Positions 17,442-26,749 of a stretch of 64,000 nucleotides of DNA are shown in pieces. The notes below the pieces were generated by a model, which was given only the letters and a program-made list of their open reading frames with translations, searched no databases and had not been told where the DNA came from. Both the position numbers and the translations under genes were made by a program. Each line of letters begins with the position of its first letter. Position 1 is the stretch's first letter. This stretch comes from Bradyrhizobium quebecense (GTDB taxonomy: Bacteria > Pseudomonadota > Alphaproteobacteria > Rhizobiales > Xanthobacteraceae), in contig NZ_CP088022.1 of assembly GCF_013373795.3 (NCBI RefSeq), positions 4,278,001-4,342,000 on the forward strand, in the 5' to 3' direction.

Positions 17442-17954
17442 ATGGCTGGATCATATCGCCGCGCGATGGACTATCTGTATCTTGCCTGCGTCATCACAGG
17501 CTCTGTCGCGCTGATCCTGATTTCAGCCGTCATCCCCTGGGCAGTGTTCACGCGCTATGTCCTGAACAGCGCCGCATCCTGGCCCGAACCTCTCGCGGTG
17601 CTGCTCACCATCGTCGTGACGTTCATCGGTGCGGCCGCCGGATATCGGCTCAATCTGCATATGAACGTCGCATATTTTGCCAACAAGCTGCCCGCCCCGC
17701 TCCGCAACCTGACCGACCTTGTCGTCCAGTTGCTGATGGGCCTGATCGCGCTGTTCATGATCATCTGGGGCGCTCGTCTCGTCGAGGTGACCTGGTACAA
17801 CACGATCGCCGACTTCCCGTCGCTTTCGGTCGGCGTCACCTATCTTCCGATTCCGATCGGCGGCGCCTGCCTGTTGCTGTTCATCATCGAACGGATTTTC
17901 CTGGGTGCGCCGCCCGATCCGATCGGGCCGCACCGCGACTTTTCCGCCGACTGA
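17442..17954 (+). CDS. TRAP transporter small permease (DctQ family)
   Basis: A 170-residue membrane protein with four predicted membrane segments. The family signature RYVLNSAASWPEPLAVLLTI is near residue 40. DctQ links the binding protein to the large permease in Na-driven uptake. The ATG at 17442 is better placed after AGGAA than the one at 17436. It lies 42 bases after dctP and 15 bases before dctM on the same strand. Confidence 0.92.
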   Translation: MAGSYRRAMDYLYLACVITGSVALILISAVIPWAVFTRYVLNSAASWPEPLAVLLTIVVTFIGAAAGYRLNLHMNVAYFANKLPAPLRNLTDLVVQLLMGLIALFMIIWGARLVEVTWYNTIADFPSLSVGVTYLPIPIGGACLLLFIIERIFLGAPPDPIGPHRDFSAD

Positions 17955-17969
17955 TCGCGCGAGGCCACG

Positions 17970-19265
17970 ATGGACATCCTCATTCTGCTCGCGACCATGC
18001 TGCTGTGCTTTCTGATCGGCATGCCGATCGCCTATTCGCTGGCGATGGCGGCCATCGTCGGCGCCTTATGGATCGGCATTCCCCTGGAAGCGGTGATGCT
18101 GAAGATCTCCGACGGTGTCAGCAAGGTCGCGATGCTCACGATCCCGTTCTTTGTGCTGGCCGGCGCAATCATGGCGGAGGGCGGCATGGCCCGACGGCTG
18201 GTTGCGTTTGCCGACGTGCTGGTTGGACTGACCCGTCTGCGTGGCGGCCTTTCGATCGTCAACGTGCTTGCGACGACATTCCTGAGCGGCATTTCCGGAT
18301 CGGCGGTCGCCGATACATCCGCCATCGGCTCGGTGATGATCCCGCAGATGGAAAAGAACGGCTATCCGCGCGTGTTCGCGACCAACCTGACGATCACCTC
18401 GTCGGTCCAGGCCCTTCTGGTGCCGCCGAGCCACAATGCGGTGCTCTACTCGCTGGCGACGGGCGGAACGATCTCGATCAGCGCCCTCTTCATGGCCGGC
18501 GTATTCCCGGGGCTGCTGCTCGGCTTCTCGCTGATCATCCTGTGCCTGGCGGTCGCCTATCGCGAAAAGCATCCGCACGGCCAGACCGTGCCGGCCAAGG
18601 ACGCGATCCGGATCGCCATCGATGCCTCTTGGGGTCTCATCACCCTCGTCATCATCCTTGGCGGCATTCTCGGCGGCATCTTCACGGCAATCGAAGCCGG
18701 CGCCGTCGCCTGCATCTGGGCTTTCTTCGTCACAATGTTCATCTATCGCGACTATCGCTGGCGCGACCTGCCGGTGCTGCTCCATCGCACGCTGCGCACT
18801 GTCGCGATGGTGATGACGCTGATCGCTTGCGCCTCCAGCGTCGGTTACATCATGGCCCTGACGCAGATGCCGGCCAAGATGACCGCCTTCTTCCTGTCGA
18901 TCTCCGACAACAAGTACGTCATCCTGCTCCTGATCAACGTGCTGCTGCTGGTGCTTGGCACGCTCGTCGACATGGCACCCTCGATCCTGATCGCCACGCC
19001 GATCCTGTTGCCTGTCATGAAGAACTTCGGCGTCGATCCAGTTCATTTCGGCATGATCATGCTGCTCAATCTCGGCATAGGCCTGTGCCACCCACCGGTC
19101 GGAGCAATCCTTTTTGTCGGCTGTGCGGTCGGCAAGGTCACGATCGAGCAGGTCATGCGCAAGATTTGGCCGTTCTACGCGGTGATGTTCTTTGTCCTGA
19201 TGTGCGTGACCTATCTGCCGGAGATCTCGCTATGGCTGCCGCGGCAACTCCAGGTGCTGCACTGA
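17970..19265 (+). CDS. TRAP transporter large permease (DctM family)
   Basis: A 431-residue polytopic membrane protein with about 12 segments. DctM landmarks: IGMPIAYSLAMAAIVGALW near the start, IPFFVLAGAIMAEGGMARRLVAFADVLVG near 50, FLSGISGSAVADTSAIGSVMIP near 107, and VDMAPSILIATPILLPV, HFGMIMLLNLGIGLCHPPVG near the C-terminus. It is the transport channel of the TRAP system encoded with 16368 and 17442. The substrate is probably a carboxylate processed by the SDR and amidohydrolase in the same cluster. Confidence 0.95.
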   Translation: MDILILLATMLLCFLIGMPIAYSLAMAAIVGALWIGIPLEAVMLKISDGVSKVAMLTIPFFVLAGAIMAEGGMARRLVAFADVLVGLTRLRGGLSIVNVLATTFLSGISGSAVADTSAIGSVMIPQMEKNGYPRVFATNLTITSSVQALLVPPSHNAVLYSLATGGTISISALFMAGVFPGLLLGFSLIILCLAVAYREKHPHGQTVPAKDAIRIAIDASWGLITLVIILGGILGGIFTAIEAGAVACIWAFFVTMFIYRDYRWRDLPVLLHRTLRTVAMVMTLIACASSVGYIMALTQMPAKMTAFFLSISDNKYVILLLINVLLLVLGTLVDMAPSILIATPILLPVMKNFGVDPVHFGMIMLLNLGIGLCHPPVGAILFVGCAVGKVTIEQVMRKIWPFYAVMFFVLMCVTYLPEISLWLPRQLQVLH

Positions 19266-19450
19266 GGGCAAGCGGCGTCTTGCAGAACTGCGGCCGTCAC
19301 CGGAACCCATCGACATCATCGCCAGGGCCGGGATCAAACCGGTCTGAGCAGATCAACATTGCGCGACACGCACAGCGTGTGGTCTTGCGATCGCTCGCCG
19401 GCGCCCCTAGGCTCCCCGTCCATAACAAAAAGACCAGGGAGGCGATCGTC

Positions 19451-20542
19451 ATGACCACAAGGCGGGATTTCCTGAAAGCGGGAGCAGCGGCGGCGGGCAT
19501 CGTGTTCTGCGGCTGCGGGCTCGTCCACAATGCGAATGCGCAGCAATCGCGCCAGAAATTGCCGGTCACCGTCGACGGCAAGCGCATCAGGACGATCGAC
19601 ATTCACTCGCATTGCCACTTCCGCGAGGCCGGCGCGCTGCTCGGCGCCGACGCCGGAAAACTGCAACTGCCGCCGGTCAACGGCGCCGCCGAGGCCTTCG
19701 TCGAAATCGACAAGCGCCTCGCTGCAATGGACGCCCAGGCCGTCGATATGGAGGTCCTCTCGATCAATCCGTACTGGTACGACCGAGATCGCGAGCTTGC
19801 CGGAAAGATCGTGAAGATCCAGAACGAAAAGCTCGCCGAACTCTGCGCCTCGAAGCCCGACCGGTTCGCAGCTTTCGCCTCGCTGACGCTGCAGGCGCCG
19901 GACCTTGCGGTGCAGGAGCTGGAGACCGCGGTCAAGAAGCAGGGCCTGAAGGGCGCCGCGATCGGCGGTGTCGTCGACGGCGTCGAATTCTCCGATCCGA
20001 GGTTTCATCCTGTGTGGGCCAAGGCCGAGGAACTCGGCGTCCCCCTCTTCATCCATCCGCAGGGCGTACCCGAGCTCGGCAGGCGGCTCTCCGGCAATGG
20101 CTGGCTCGGCAACACCATCGGCAATCCGCTCGAGACCACGATCGCACTGTCCCATTTGATCTTCGAGGGCACGCTTGACCGCTTCCCGGGACTGAGGATC
20201 ATCGCCGCGCATGGCGGCGGCTATCTCCCATCCTATGCCGATCGCTCGGATCATCCCTGCCTGGTCGGACCCAAGGGATGCAATCCGGAGATCAAGCTCC
20301 AGAAGGCGCCGACCGAATATCTCAAGCAGATCTACGTCGACTCTCTGGTCTTCACGCCCGAAGCGATCCGGCATCTCGCCGCCCAGGTTGGCGCCGGCCA
20401 GATTGTGCTGGGAAGCGACTATCCCTATCCATGGCAAATGGCACCGGCCGACCACATCTTCGCCTGCTCATCGCTGAGCGACGACGACAAGGCCAACATT
20501 CTCGGCCGGACTGCAGCGAAGCTGCTCGGCATTGCCGCGTGA
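19451..20542 (+). CDS. Amidohydrolase_2 family metalloenzyme with Tat signal
   Basis: A 363-residue protein. The first 35 residues form a twin-arginine signal (TTRRDFLKAGAAAAGIVFCGCG). The catalytic part is an ACMSD-type TIM barrel: metal ligands in IDIHSHCHF near residue 58, the His of LFIHPQG near 200, AAHGGGYLPSY near 255 and the Asp of GSDYPYPW near 325. ACMSD relatives are decarboxylases or hydrolases of aromatic-type acids and are normally cytoplasmic. Export would make this a periplasmic enzyme. The ATG at 19451 follows GGGAGG. It is 185 bases after dctM and probably part of the same unit. Confidence 0.88.
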   Translation: MTTRRDFLKAGAAAAGIVFCGCGLVHNANAQQSRQKLPVTVDGKRIRTIDIHSHCHFREAGALLGADAGKLQLPPVNGAAEAFVEIDKRLAAMDAQAVDMEVLSINPYWYDRDRELAGKIVKIQNEKLAELCASKPDRFAAFASLTLQAPDLAVQELETAVKKQGLKGAAIGGVVDGVEFSDPRFHPVWAKAEELGVPLFIHPQGVPELGRRLSGNGWLGNTIGNPLETTIALSHLIFEGTLDRFPGLRIIAAHGGGYLPSYADRSDHPCLVGPKGCNPEIKLQKAPTEYLKQIYVDSLVFTPEAIRHLAAQVGAGQIVLGSDYPYPWQMAPADHIFACSSLSDDDKANILGRTAAKLLGIAA

Positions 20543-20557
20543 CGACGGTGCCGACGA

Positions 20558-20827
20558 TCAGTTGGCCTTCACCGTCCGCATCTCATTGTGCGGCAGCGCC
20601 GTGGGTGCCGGCTGCGCAATCTTGGTCAATGGATCGACGTCGACGACGTCGGTTCCGGCGAACTCTGCTTGTGCCACGTCCGATATCCATTTCACTGCGG
20701 CGGGGTGGCTGACCAGCATCCCGATCAATGCAACGATCACGAGCACCGGCAGAGCGATCAGCTTGATGCTGAAGCTCCCGTAGTTGCTTTCCGGATCCTG
20801 TTGCCGGTTGTCGAAAGAGCCCTGCAT
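20558..20827 (-). CDS. Small single-span membrane protein, unknown function
   Basis: An 89-residue protein. I start it at the ATG at 20827 because GGAGGAATCC precedes it; an upstream in-frame start exists at 20857. Residues 20-40 form one hydrophobic helix (IKLIALPVLVIVALIGML), followed by a polar tail rich in Asp, Pro and Ala that would lie outside the membrane. I do not recognise the family. It is downstream of and in line with the Crp-type gene, with a 141-base gap. Confidence 0.65.
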   Translation of the reverse strand: MQGSFDNRQQDPESNYGSFSIKLIALPVLVIVALIGMLVSHPAAVKWISDVAQAEFAGTDVVDVDPLTKIAQPAPTALPHNEMRTVKAN

Positions 20828-20968
20828 GGATTCCTCCACAGTGCGAGTGTGCTCCACCGAAGCGTCACTTACCGCAGGGCACGCGCGGCCGATGTGAATG
20901 GTTTCACAGGCTTTGTCCGGATCACCATTTCGTGAAATGCCGGAGCGACCGCGCAGACGGGAGAGCGA

Positions 20969-21706
20969 CTACTCGCCGTCATCAGCCCCGGCGTCGACCA
21001 GCGCCTGCAGCGACTCGGGCTTCAGCACGACGATCGCACCATGCTCGAGCCTGACCCAACCGCGTGTCGCCCACGCGCGGAGCTGCTTGTTGATGCTCTC
21101 GCGGGTCATCCCGACCATCTCGCTGATCTCCTGCTGGGTGATCGAGATGGTGCGCCCCTGGGGCTTGTGCTTGTCGCTCAGGCGCAGCAGCGCGCTCGCC
21201 AAACGGCCCGGCAAATCTTGCAGGATCACCTGCTCGACCTGGTCGCTGGTCCAGCGCAACCTTGCGCACAGCAGCTCGATGAACTTCATCGCAAGCGTCG
21301 GCTGGCTGCGCACGAACGGAATGAACTCGCGCCGGTCGATGACGAACAGCTCGCAATTGGTGTTGGCGGTGGCATCGGCCGTCCGCGACAAGCCGTCGAG
21401 CAGCGCGATCTCGCCGAATATCTCTCCTGCCTCGATCAGGTTCAGGATCGCGTTGCGACCGTCCGGCGAGGAGATGCTGATCTTCACCGTGCCCGAGATC
21501 ACCGCGATCAGGCTGGTGCCCGGATCGCCCTTGGAGAAGATCGTCGTTCCGCGCTTCAGCGTGGTGTGTTTGGCATAGCGGCAGAGCTGATCGAATGCCT
21601 CGGGCTCGAGATCGGCAAAGTATGGATGCTTGCGCAGCACCGATAGCTTGTTGTTCGAAAACAACGGCGCGCCGGCAGTTCGTTCTATGGGCAGCGCACC
21701 GGTCAT
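20969..21706 (-). CDS. Crp/Fnr family transcriptional regulator
   Basis: A 245-residue regulator (22 more if the start at 21772 is used). The cyclic-nucleotide domain covers about residues 20-140, with GEIFGEIALLDGLSRTADATA containing the Glu and Arg that bind cAMP in Crp. No Cys cluster of the Fnr kind is present. The HTH near the C-terminus is TQQEISEMVGMTRESINKQLRAW. It therefore looks cAMP-responsive rather than oxygen-responsive. It lies upstream of the small membrane protein gene and beside a phosphodiesterase-like gene at 22000, which might bear on cyclic nucleotide levels, but this link is speculative. Confidence 0.92.
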   Translation of the reverse strand: MTGALPIERTAGAPLFSNNKLSVLRKHPYFADLEPEAFDQLCRYAKHTTLKRGTTIFSKGDPGTSLIAVISGTVKISISSPDGRNAILNLIEAGEIFGEIALLDGLSRTADATANTNCELFVIDRREFIPFVRSQPTLAMKFIELLCARLRWTSDQVEQVILQDLPGRLASALLRLSDKHKPQGRTISITQQEISEMVGMTRESINKQLRAWATRGWVRLEHGAIVVLKPESLQALVDAGADDGE

Positions 21707-21999
21707 TGTGATCCAGACTGATTGTGTTGCGTTCAATCGGCGCGCCAGCAGCGCGACACACCGACGAGCCATCGATCAATGAAAGCAGAAAGGACTATAG
21801 CCCCACCGGGGGCCTACAGCAACAAAGGTCCAAGCCGGTGAAATCGGGCTAGAAGGCATCCAAGGTACAACTTGGAATAAATATGCGCTTAGTTGCAACG
21901 CTCAATTGTAGCCGGCGATTGTCCGTGATCTGGAAAACCCGGTCCATCAGCGACAATCTCGCCTGGCAAGACCCTCTGTACGGGTCATCGCCGCCCAGC

Positions 22000-22839
22000 T
22001 CACAGCAGCTTGCCGTCCGGCCCAAAGAACGGATGCGGCCCGTCGAACTGACCGATCGGGACCTGGTGCGTAACCAGCTGTCCAAAGTCCTGCCCGGGAA
22101 ACCATGTGTGCAAATGAAATGCGGGCGGTTCCACCTTGAACGATGGTTCGCGGAGCTGTCCGAGGTCCAGGTCGACCGCGTGGTTCGGCGCGGGGCATAT
22201 TGTCACGGCAATCCCGGCCAAGCTGGTCAGCATCGCGCGATGGACGTGCCCGCACCCGATCAACCGCACACGCGGGTGACGCCTGACGATTCCTGCCAAT
22301 GCGTCGGCATTGAAGAGGTCTTGCCGGTCCATATGCCAGATGCCGCCCTTGAATGGCGGGTGATGCAGGAAAAGCAGTGCCGGCCGGTCGACTGCCGTCG
22401 CCAGCGCCGCGTCCAGCCATTGCAGCGTGGACGCTTCGAGCATGCCGTGCGGCTTGCCGGCTACGCTTGAATCAAGCAGCAGGAGATCGAGGCCATTCAC
22501 TTCGATCTTCTGGTCGAGCGGACCTGTTGCGTGAACATAGGGCGCGGCCGGAAACGCTTCGCGCATCCACTGGCGCGAGTCGTGATTGCCGGGAATGCCG
22601 GCAAACGGCAGGCGCAGCGGCGCGAGCAATCGCTTGAGATAGTCGTATTCCTCGACCGACGGCGTATCGACAAGGTCGCCCGAGATCACGACGAAATCGG
22701 GCGCCGGCTCGAACGCCCCGAGCGCCGCCACACAGCGCTCAAGCGCCTTCGCGGTATCGACCCGGCCATAGGCCAGCGCTCCCGGCGGCTTGATGTGGAG
22801 GTCGGAAATCTGCGCGATCAGGACGGGTTTCGGCGGCAT
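22000..22839 (-). CDS. Metallophosphoesterase, CpdA/class III cyclic nucleotide phosphodiesterase-like
   Basis: A 279-residue cytoplasmic enzyme. All calcineurin-type metal motifs are present: ISDLH (residues 11-15), SGDLVD near 52, GIPGNHDSR near 81, FLHHPPF near 157 and GCGHVH near 195. This pattern matches CpdA and the glycerophosphodiesterase GpdQ. It is the last gene of the ABC operon, starting nine bases after the stop of the ATPase. That position suggests it cleaves an imported phosphodiester; a role in cAMP turnover is the alternative. Confidence 0.88.
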   Translation of the reverse strand: MPPKPVLIAQISDLHIKPPGALAYGRVDTAKALERCVAALGAFEPAPDFVVISGDLVDTPSVEEYDYLKRLLAPLRLPFAGIPGNHDSRQWMREAFPAAPYVHATGPLDQKIEVNGLDLLLLDSSVAGKPHGMLEASTLQWLDAALATAVDRPALLFLHHPPFKGGIWHMDRQDLFNADALAGIVRRHPRVRLIGCGHVHRAMLTSLAGIAVTICPAPNHAVDLDLGQLREPSFKVEPPAFHLHTWFPGQDFGQLVTHQVPIGQFDGPHPFFGPDGKLL

Positions 22840-22848
22840 CGATCAATC

Positions 22849-23907
22849 TCAGGGTTCGGACGGGAGCAGACGAACAGCGTCGGCCGCGATCGAAAGCCCG
22901 ATTCGATCGCCAACCTTGGCCTGGATTGTGTTGGGCGCGTCGACATTGAGTGGCTTGCTCGACGCACCACTCACGACGAGCCGCTGCCGGTCGCCGATGA
23001 AGCTGACGGAATCGACAACTCCCGAGAGTACGGCTGCCCCGGCATCCGTCACGCGAATGGTTTCGGGACGGATCATGACGGTCGCGTTCGCAGCTGTCGC
23101 GCCACCCTCGATCGGCAATCGCCCGCCGGGCAGGATCAGCATGCCGTTCTCGATCGGAGCTTCAACTATATTCGCTGCTCCGATGAACTCCGCCACGAAG
23201 CGGTCCTTCGGTGCGAAGTAGACCTCGCGCGGCGTGCCGATCTGGGCGATCGCACCTTTCCGCATCACGACGATGCGGTCGCCCAATTCCATGGCTTCGG
23301 ACTGATCATGGGTGACATAGATCGTCGTGATACCAAGTGCTCGCAACAGCCGGTTGAGCTCGCCTCGCAGCCGGTCCCGCAAGGCGGCATCAAGCGCGGT
23401 CAAGGGCTCGTCGAGCAGCAATATGCCCGGCCGGATCGCGACGGCACGCGCCAGTGCCACACGCTGGCGCTGGCCGCCCGAAAGCTGGTCGATGCGGCGG
23501 TTCTCCAACCCCGTGATGTTCGTGAGAGCCACCAGCTCGGCGACGCGGGCGGCACGCTCGCCCCTGGCAACACCCCGGATCTTCAGGCCGTAGGCGATAT
23601 TGTCCGCGACCGTCATGTTGGGGAACAGGGCGTAGGACTGAAACACCATGCCGACATTGCGCCGCTCGATCGGGACCGAGGTCATATCCTTGCCGTCGAA
23701 CAGCACCTTGCCGCCCGCATCCGGCAACTCGAGGCCCGCGATGATGCGCAGCATCGTGGTCTTGCCGCAGCCGGATGGGCCGAGCAGCACCAGCGTCTCA
23801 CCGCGCGCGATGTCGAGGGTTGCGGGATCAAGCGCGCGCGTCCCATCGGCAAAGGTCTTGCCGCACGCCTCGATCCGCACTGCTGCACCATGCCCCGCCG
23901 TACTCAT
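22849..23907 (-). CDS. ABC transporter ATPase, PotA/FbpC type
   Basis: A 352-residue ATPase. Walker A is GPSGCGKTT near residue 40, the signature is LSGGQRQRVALARA near 141, Walker B is ILLLDEP near 160, and the C-terminal extension (from about 240) is a TOBE-type regulatory domain. The ATG at 23907 overlaps the permease stop by four bases (ATGA), so translation is coupled. It energises the importer formed with the two permeases and the binding protein encoded upstream. Confidence 0.93.
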   Translation of the reverse strand: MSTAGHGAAVRIEACGKTFADGTRALDPATLDIARGETLVLLGPSGCGKTTMLRIIAGLELPDAGGKVLFDGKDMTSVPIERRNVGMVFQSYALFPNMTVADNIAYGLKIRGVARGERAARVAELVALTNITGLENRRIDQLSGGQRQRVALARAVAIRPGILLLDEPLTALDAALRDRLRGELNRLLRALGITTIYVTHDQSEAMELGDRIVVMRKGAIAQIGTPREVYFAPKDRFVAEFIGAANIVEAPIENGMLILPGGRLPIEGGATAANATVMIRPETIRVTDAGAAVLSGVVDSVSFIGDRQRLVVSGASSKPLNVDAPNTIQAKVGDRIGLSIAADAVRLLPSEP

Positions 23908-24689
23908 CGCTTGTGATCCCTGTCGGCCAGCAGTTGCATCGCGACCAGCAGCGGAATGATCATCACGAAGAAGATCAGCGTGTAGGCCGAGGCGACTTCG
24001 AGCCGCATCGAGGCATAGCTGTCGGCGAGTCCGATCGGCAGCGTCTTTGTTAGCGGCGTATGCAGCATCCAGGTCAGGTTGAACTCGCCGAGCGACAACG
24101 TGACCACCATCAGTGCGCCGGCCAGAATTCCCGGCAGCGCATTCGGCACGATGACATCGCAAAAGCGCCGCCATGGCGATGCCCCCAGCGAGGCAGCGCC
24201 CTCATCGAGCGTCTTGATGTCCACGGTCGCAAACACCGCCATGACCGACCGCACCATGAACGGCATGGTGAAGATCACGTGACCGACCAGGATGAAGAGC
24301 CAGGAACGGCGGAAGCCTCCGAAGCTTCCATAGGCGAGCAGCAGCGCAAGCGCGATCGCAAGCCCGGGGATCGCCAAGGGCAGCGTGATGATCTCCTCGA
24401 CGATGCGGGCAAGGCGGCCTCCCCGCGCGTGCAGCGCGTAGGCCGCGGGGACGCCGGCGAGCAGCGTGACGGCGAGCGTCGCGAAGGCGATCACGAATGA
24501 GAGCAGAATGGTGCCGGCATAGAGCTCCCAGACCTGGGCGACCCATTGCAGGGTCACGCCGGACTGAATGCCCCGGAAATAATTCACGGTGACGCCGGCG
24601 GAGATCGAAAGCCCCGCGGGCACCACCAGGAATGCGGCAACGAGCAGCGTGAAGATGAACTGGCCGGTGAAGATCAGGCGATCGCGCAT
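23904..24689 (-). CDS. ABC transporter permease (PotC/FbpB type), second subunit
   Basis: A 261-residue inner-membrane permease with six predicted spans. The coupling EAA motif is EGAASLGASPWRRFCDVIVPNALPGI near residue 160. I start at the ATG at 24689; a GTG at 24698 overlapping the previous stop is also possible. It forms a heterodimer with the product of 24695-25510. Confidence 0.9.
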   Translation of the reverse strand: MRDRLIFTGQFIFTLLVAAFLVVPAGLSISAGVTVNYFRGIQSGVTLQWVAQVWELYAGTILLSFVIAFATLAVTLLAGVPAAYALHARGGRLARIVEEIITLPLAIPGLAIALALLLAYGSFGGFRRSWLFILVGHVIFTMPFMVRSVMAVFATVDIKTLDEGAASLGASPWRRFCDVIVPNALPGILAGALMVVTLSLGEFNLTWMLHTPLTKTLPIGLADSYASMRLEVASAYTLIFFVMIIPLLVAMQLLADRDHKR

Positions 24690-24694
24690 GCTTT

Positions 24695-25510
24695 TCACCC
24701 AGCCGCTGCGACCGCGCTTCCGCTGAACGTGCGGGCCAGCGCAAGGATGAGCCAGGTGATCAGGCCGAGCCCCACCGACAGCGCCGCCGAGGTCGCGAAA
24801 TTCGCGGCCAGCGTGAATTCGGTGTAGATCAGCATCGGCAGCACGTCGATGTTCGTCGCCAGCGTGAAGGCGGTGCCGAAGGCGCCCATCGCTGTCGCAA
24901 ATGCGATCGCACCGGACGCGACGAAGGCCGGCGCCAGTGCCGGCAGCACGACATCACGCTGCACCGCCCATGGGCTGGCGCCGAGCGAACGCGCGGCTTC
25001 CTCCAGACCGACATCGAGCTTTTGCACGGCCGCCATGATGGTGAGGATGACGCGCGGGATCGAGAAATAGAGATAGCCGAGGAAGAGCCCGTAGATCGAA
25101 TAGGCGAAAACGAACTTCTCGCCGAAGATCCGGTTCGAGAGATCGCCGATCAGCCCTTGCCGCCCTGCCAGCAGAATGATCATGAAGCCGACCACCACGC
25201 CGGGAAACGCCAACGGAAAGGTCAGCATCGCAATCAGCACGGCCCGCCCGGGAAAGCGGTGCCGCTGCAGGAACATTCCGGCGATCGTCGCCACGATCAG
25301 CGTGACGACCGTGGTTGCCGCCGCCAGCAGCACGGTATTGATCAGCGTCGCGCGATAGCGGCCTTCGGTCAGGATGGCGAGATATCCGGCAAGCCCATGC
25401 GGCCCTTCGGCGCCTGCGACCACCAGCCGTGCCATCGGCAACAGGAAGAACGCCGTCGTCACCAGCACAAGCGGCAGCAGGCAGAGCCAAACGAAGGATT
25501 TTTGCGACAT
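24695..25510 (-). CDS. ABC transporter permease (PotB/FbpB type), first subunit
   Basis: A 271-residue inner-membrane permease with about six spans. Its EAA loop is EEAARSLGASPWAVQRDVVLPALAP near residue 175. The start at 25510 (MSQKSF) directly precedes the first hydrophobic helix. It lies 37 bases after the binding-protein gene and runs into the second permease with a short overlap. Together they resemble the two-permease organisation of iron, polyamine or phosphonate-type importers. Confidence 0.92.
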   Translation of the reverse strand: MSQKSFVWLCLLPLVLVTTAFFLLPMARLVVAGAEGPHGLAGYLAILTEGRYRATLINTVLLAAATTVVTLIVATIAGMFLQRHRFPGRAVLIAMLTFPLAFPGVVVGFMIILLAGRQGLIGDLSNRIFGEKFVFAYSIYGLFLGYLYFSIPRVILTIMAAVQKLDVGLEEAARSLGASPWAVQRDVVLPALAPAFVASGAIAFATAMGAFGTAFTLATNIDVLPMLIYTEFTLAANFATSAALSVGLGLITWLILALARTFSGSAVAAAG

Positions 25511-25547
25511 CGGAAGAATGGTGCCCCGTCGAAGGCACCATATTGCC

Positions 25548-26555
25548 TCAGCGAACCTCGGCGAGATAGCGGTCGACGAAGGCTTTTTGCACGTTTTCCA
25601 TCTCGCCCCAGTCGACGCTCTTGGCGCGGGCATAGTCGCTGTCGGGGAGGAATTTGCCCTTCACGGAGGCCGGCAGCTCGATCGGGCGGGCCGGACGCAG
25701 ATAGGCATTGGTCCAGATCGCCTGGCCCTTGTCGGACAGCAGATAGTCCATCACCTTCTTCGCCTTCTCCTTGTCGGGCGCGTTCTTCACGAGGCCAACG
25801 ACATAGGGAAACACCACCGACCCCTCGCAGGGAATCACAAACTCGAAGTTGCCCTTCTCCGAATATTTCGCGCGGTAAGCGTTGAAGTCATAGTCGAACA
25901 GGATCGGCATCTCGCCCGAGACGACGCGGGCATATGACGTCTGCTTGGGCACGATCGGATCGTTCTTGCGCAGTTCCTTGAAGAAGGTGATCGCCGGATC
26001 GAAATTGGTGGGCGAGCCGCCCAGCGCGAGATTGACGGCGACCGCGCCGACATAACCGACCGCTGCGGACGACGGGTCGAGATAGCCGACCATGCCCTTG
26101 TAGTCAGGTTTCAGGAGGTCCTTCCAGCAGGCCGGCACCGGCTTGCCGCCAAGCGCGTCCTTGTTCACGAACAGGCCGAGCGTCCCGGAGTGGATCGTGG
26201 TCCAATATCCGTCCGGATCCTTGAGGCCGGCGGGCACCTGATCCCAATTCGCGGGCTTGTATGGCTCAAGCGCGTCCTGGGCCTTGGCCTTCATGCCGAA
26301 GGTCACGCCGAAATAGCCGATATCGCCGACCGGATTGCTCTTCTCGGCCAGGATCTGGGCCAGCGCCTGGCCGGAATTCTTGTTGTCATGCGGGATATCG
26401 TAGTTGAGGTCCGCCTTGATCGCCTTCAGCATCGACGCCCAATCGGCCCATTCGGGCGGACAATTATAGCAGATCACGTCGGCCGCCCTGGCGGATTGCC
26501 ACGGCGCGAGCAGTGTCAGCGCCAGCAACGCAAGGACAAGGCGGACGGTCTTCAT
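25548..26555 (-). CDS. ABC transporter solute-binding protein (AfuA/SBP_bac_6-like)
   Basis: A 335-residue periplasmic protein with a Sec signal of about 24 residues (MKTVRLVLALLALTLLAPWQSARA). The mature protein begins ADVICYNCPPEWADW; the closely spaced cysteines here could form a disulfide. Further segments (VGDIGYFGVTFGMKA, GTLGLFVNKDALGG, VVSGEMPILFDYDFNAYRAKY) fit the SBP_bac_6 group that binds iron or organophosphate anions. It is the first gene of the five-gene operon 26555 to 22000. The ligand is unknown; the terminal phosphodiesterase favours a phosphodiester. Confidence 0.9.
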   Translation of the reverse strand: MKTVRLVLALLALTLLAPWQSARAADVICYNCPPEWADWASMLKAIKADLNYDIPHDNKNSGQALAQILAEKSNPVGDIGYFGVTFGMKAKAQDALEPYKPANWDQVPAGLKDPDGYWTTIHSGTLGLFVNKDALGGKPVPACWKDLLKPDYKGMVGYLDPSSAAVGYVGAVAVNLALGGSPTNFDPAITFFKELRKNDPIVPKQTSYARVVSGEMPILFDYDFNAYRAKYSEKGNFEFVIPCEGSVVFPYVVGLVKNAPDKEKAKKVMDYLLSDKGQAIWTNAYLRPARPIELPASVKGKFLPDSDYARAKSVDWGEMENVQKAFVDRYLAEVR

Positions 26556-26749
26556 GGCAGGCTCCGGTCTGGGAGAGGATGCGATGCGGATTTCAACATC
26601 AATGGAGCGACCAAGTATAGACCGCGCATGAAGGTTTTGCGACGCGCTTGCTGCCGTGCAGCAAATGCAGCAGCCCGGATGCCATTGACCGGAGGCTCGC
26701 GGCAAACCGTCGTTTCGCGCTAGGCTGCGAGCCGAAAGAGGAAGCGCCC

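Noticed and set aside
17285..19450. A very long plus-strand open frame running through dctP end, dctQ and dctM into the amidohydrolase gene
   Set aside because: Only its last third (from ATG 19451) is coding. The rest is Arg/His/Pro-rich and overlaps in another frame the well-recognised TRAP permease genes.
20885..20940. TTTCAC and GTGAAA arms between the Crp-type gene and the small membrane gene
   Set aside because: The arms are about 21 bases apart, too far for a Crp or FixK site, and no matching half-site pair is seen.
22531..23916. A 461-codon plus-strand open frame opposite the ABC ATPase gene
   Set aside because: Shadow of the ATPase and phosphoesterase genes; the translation is low in structure and shows no motif.
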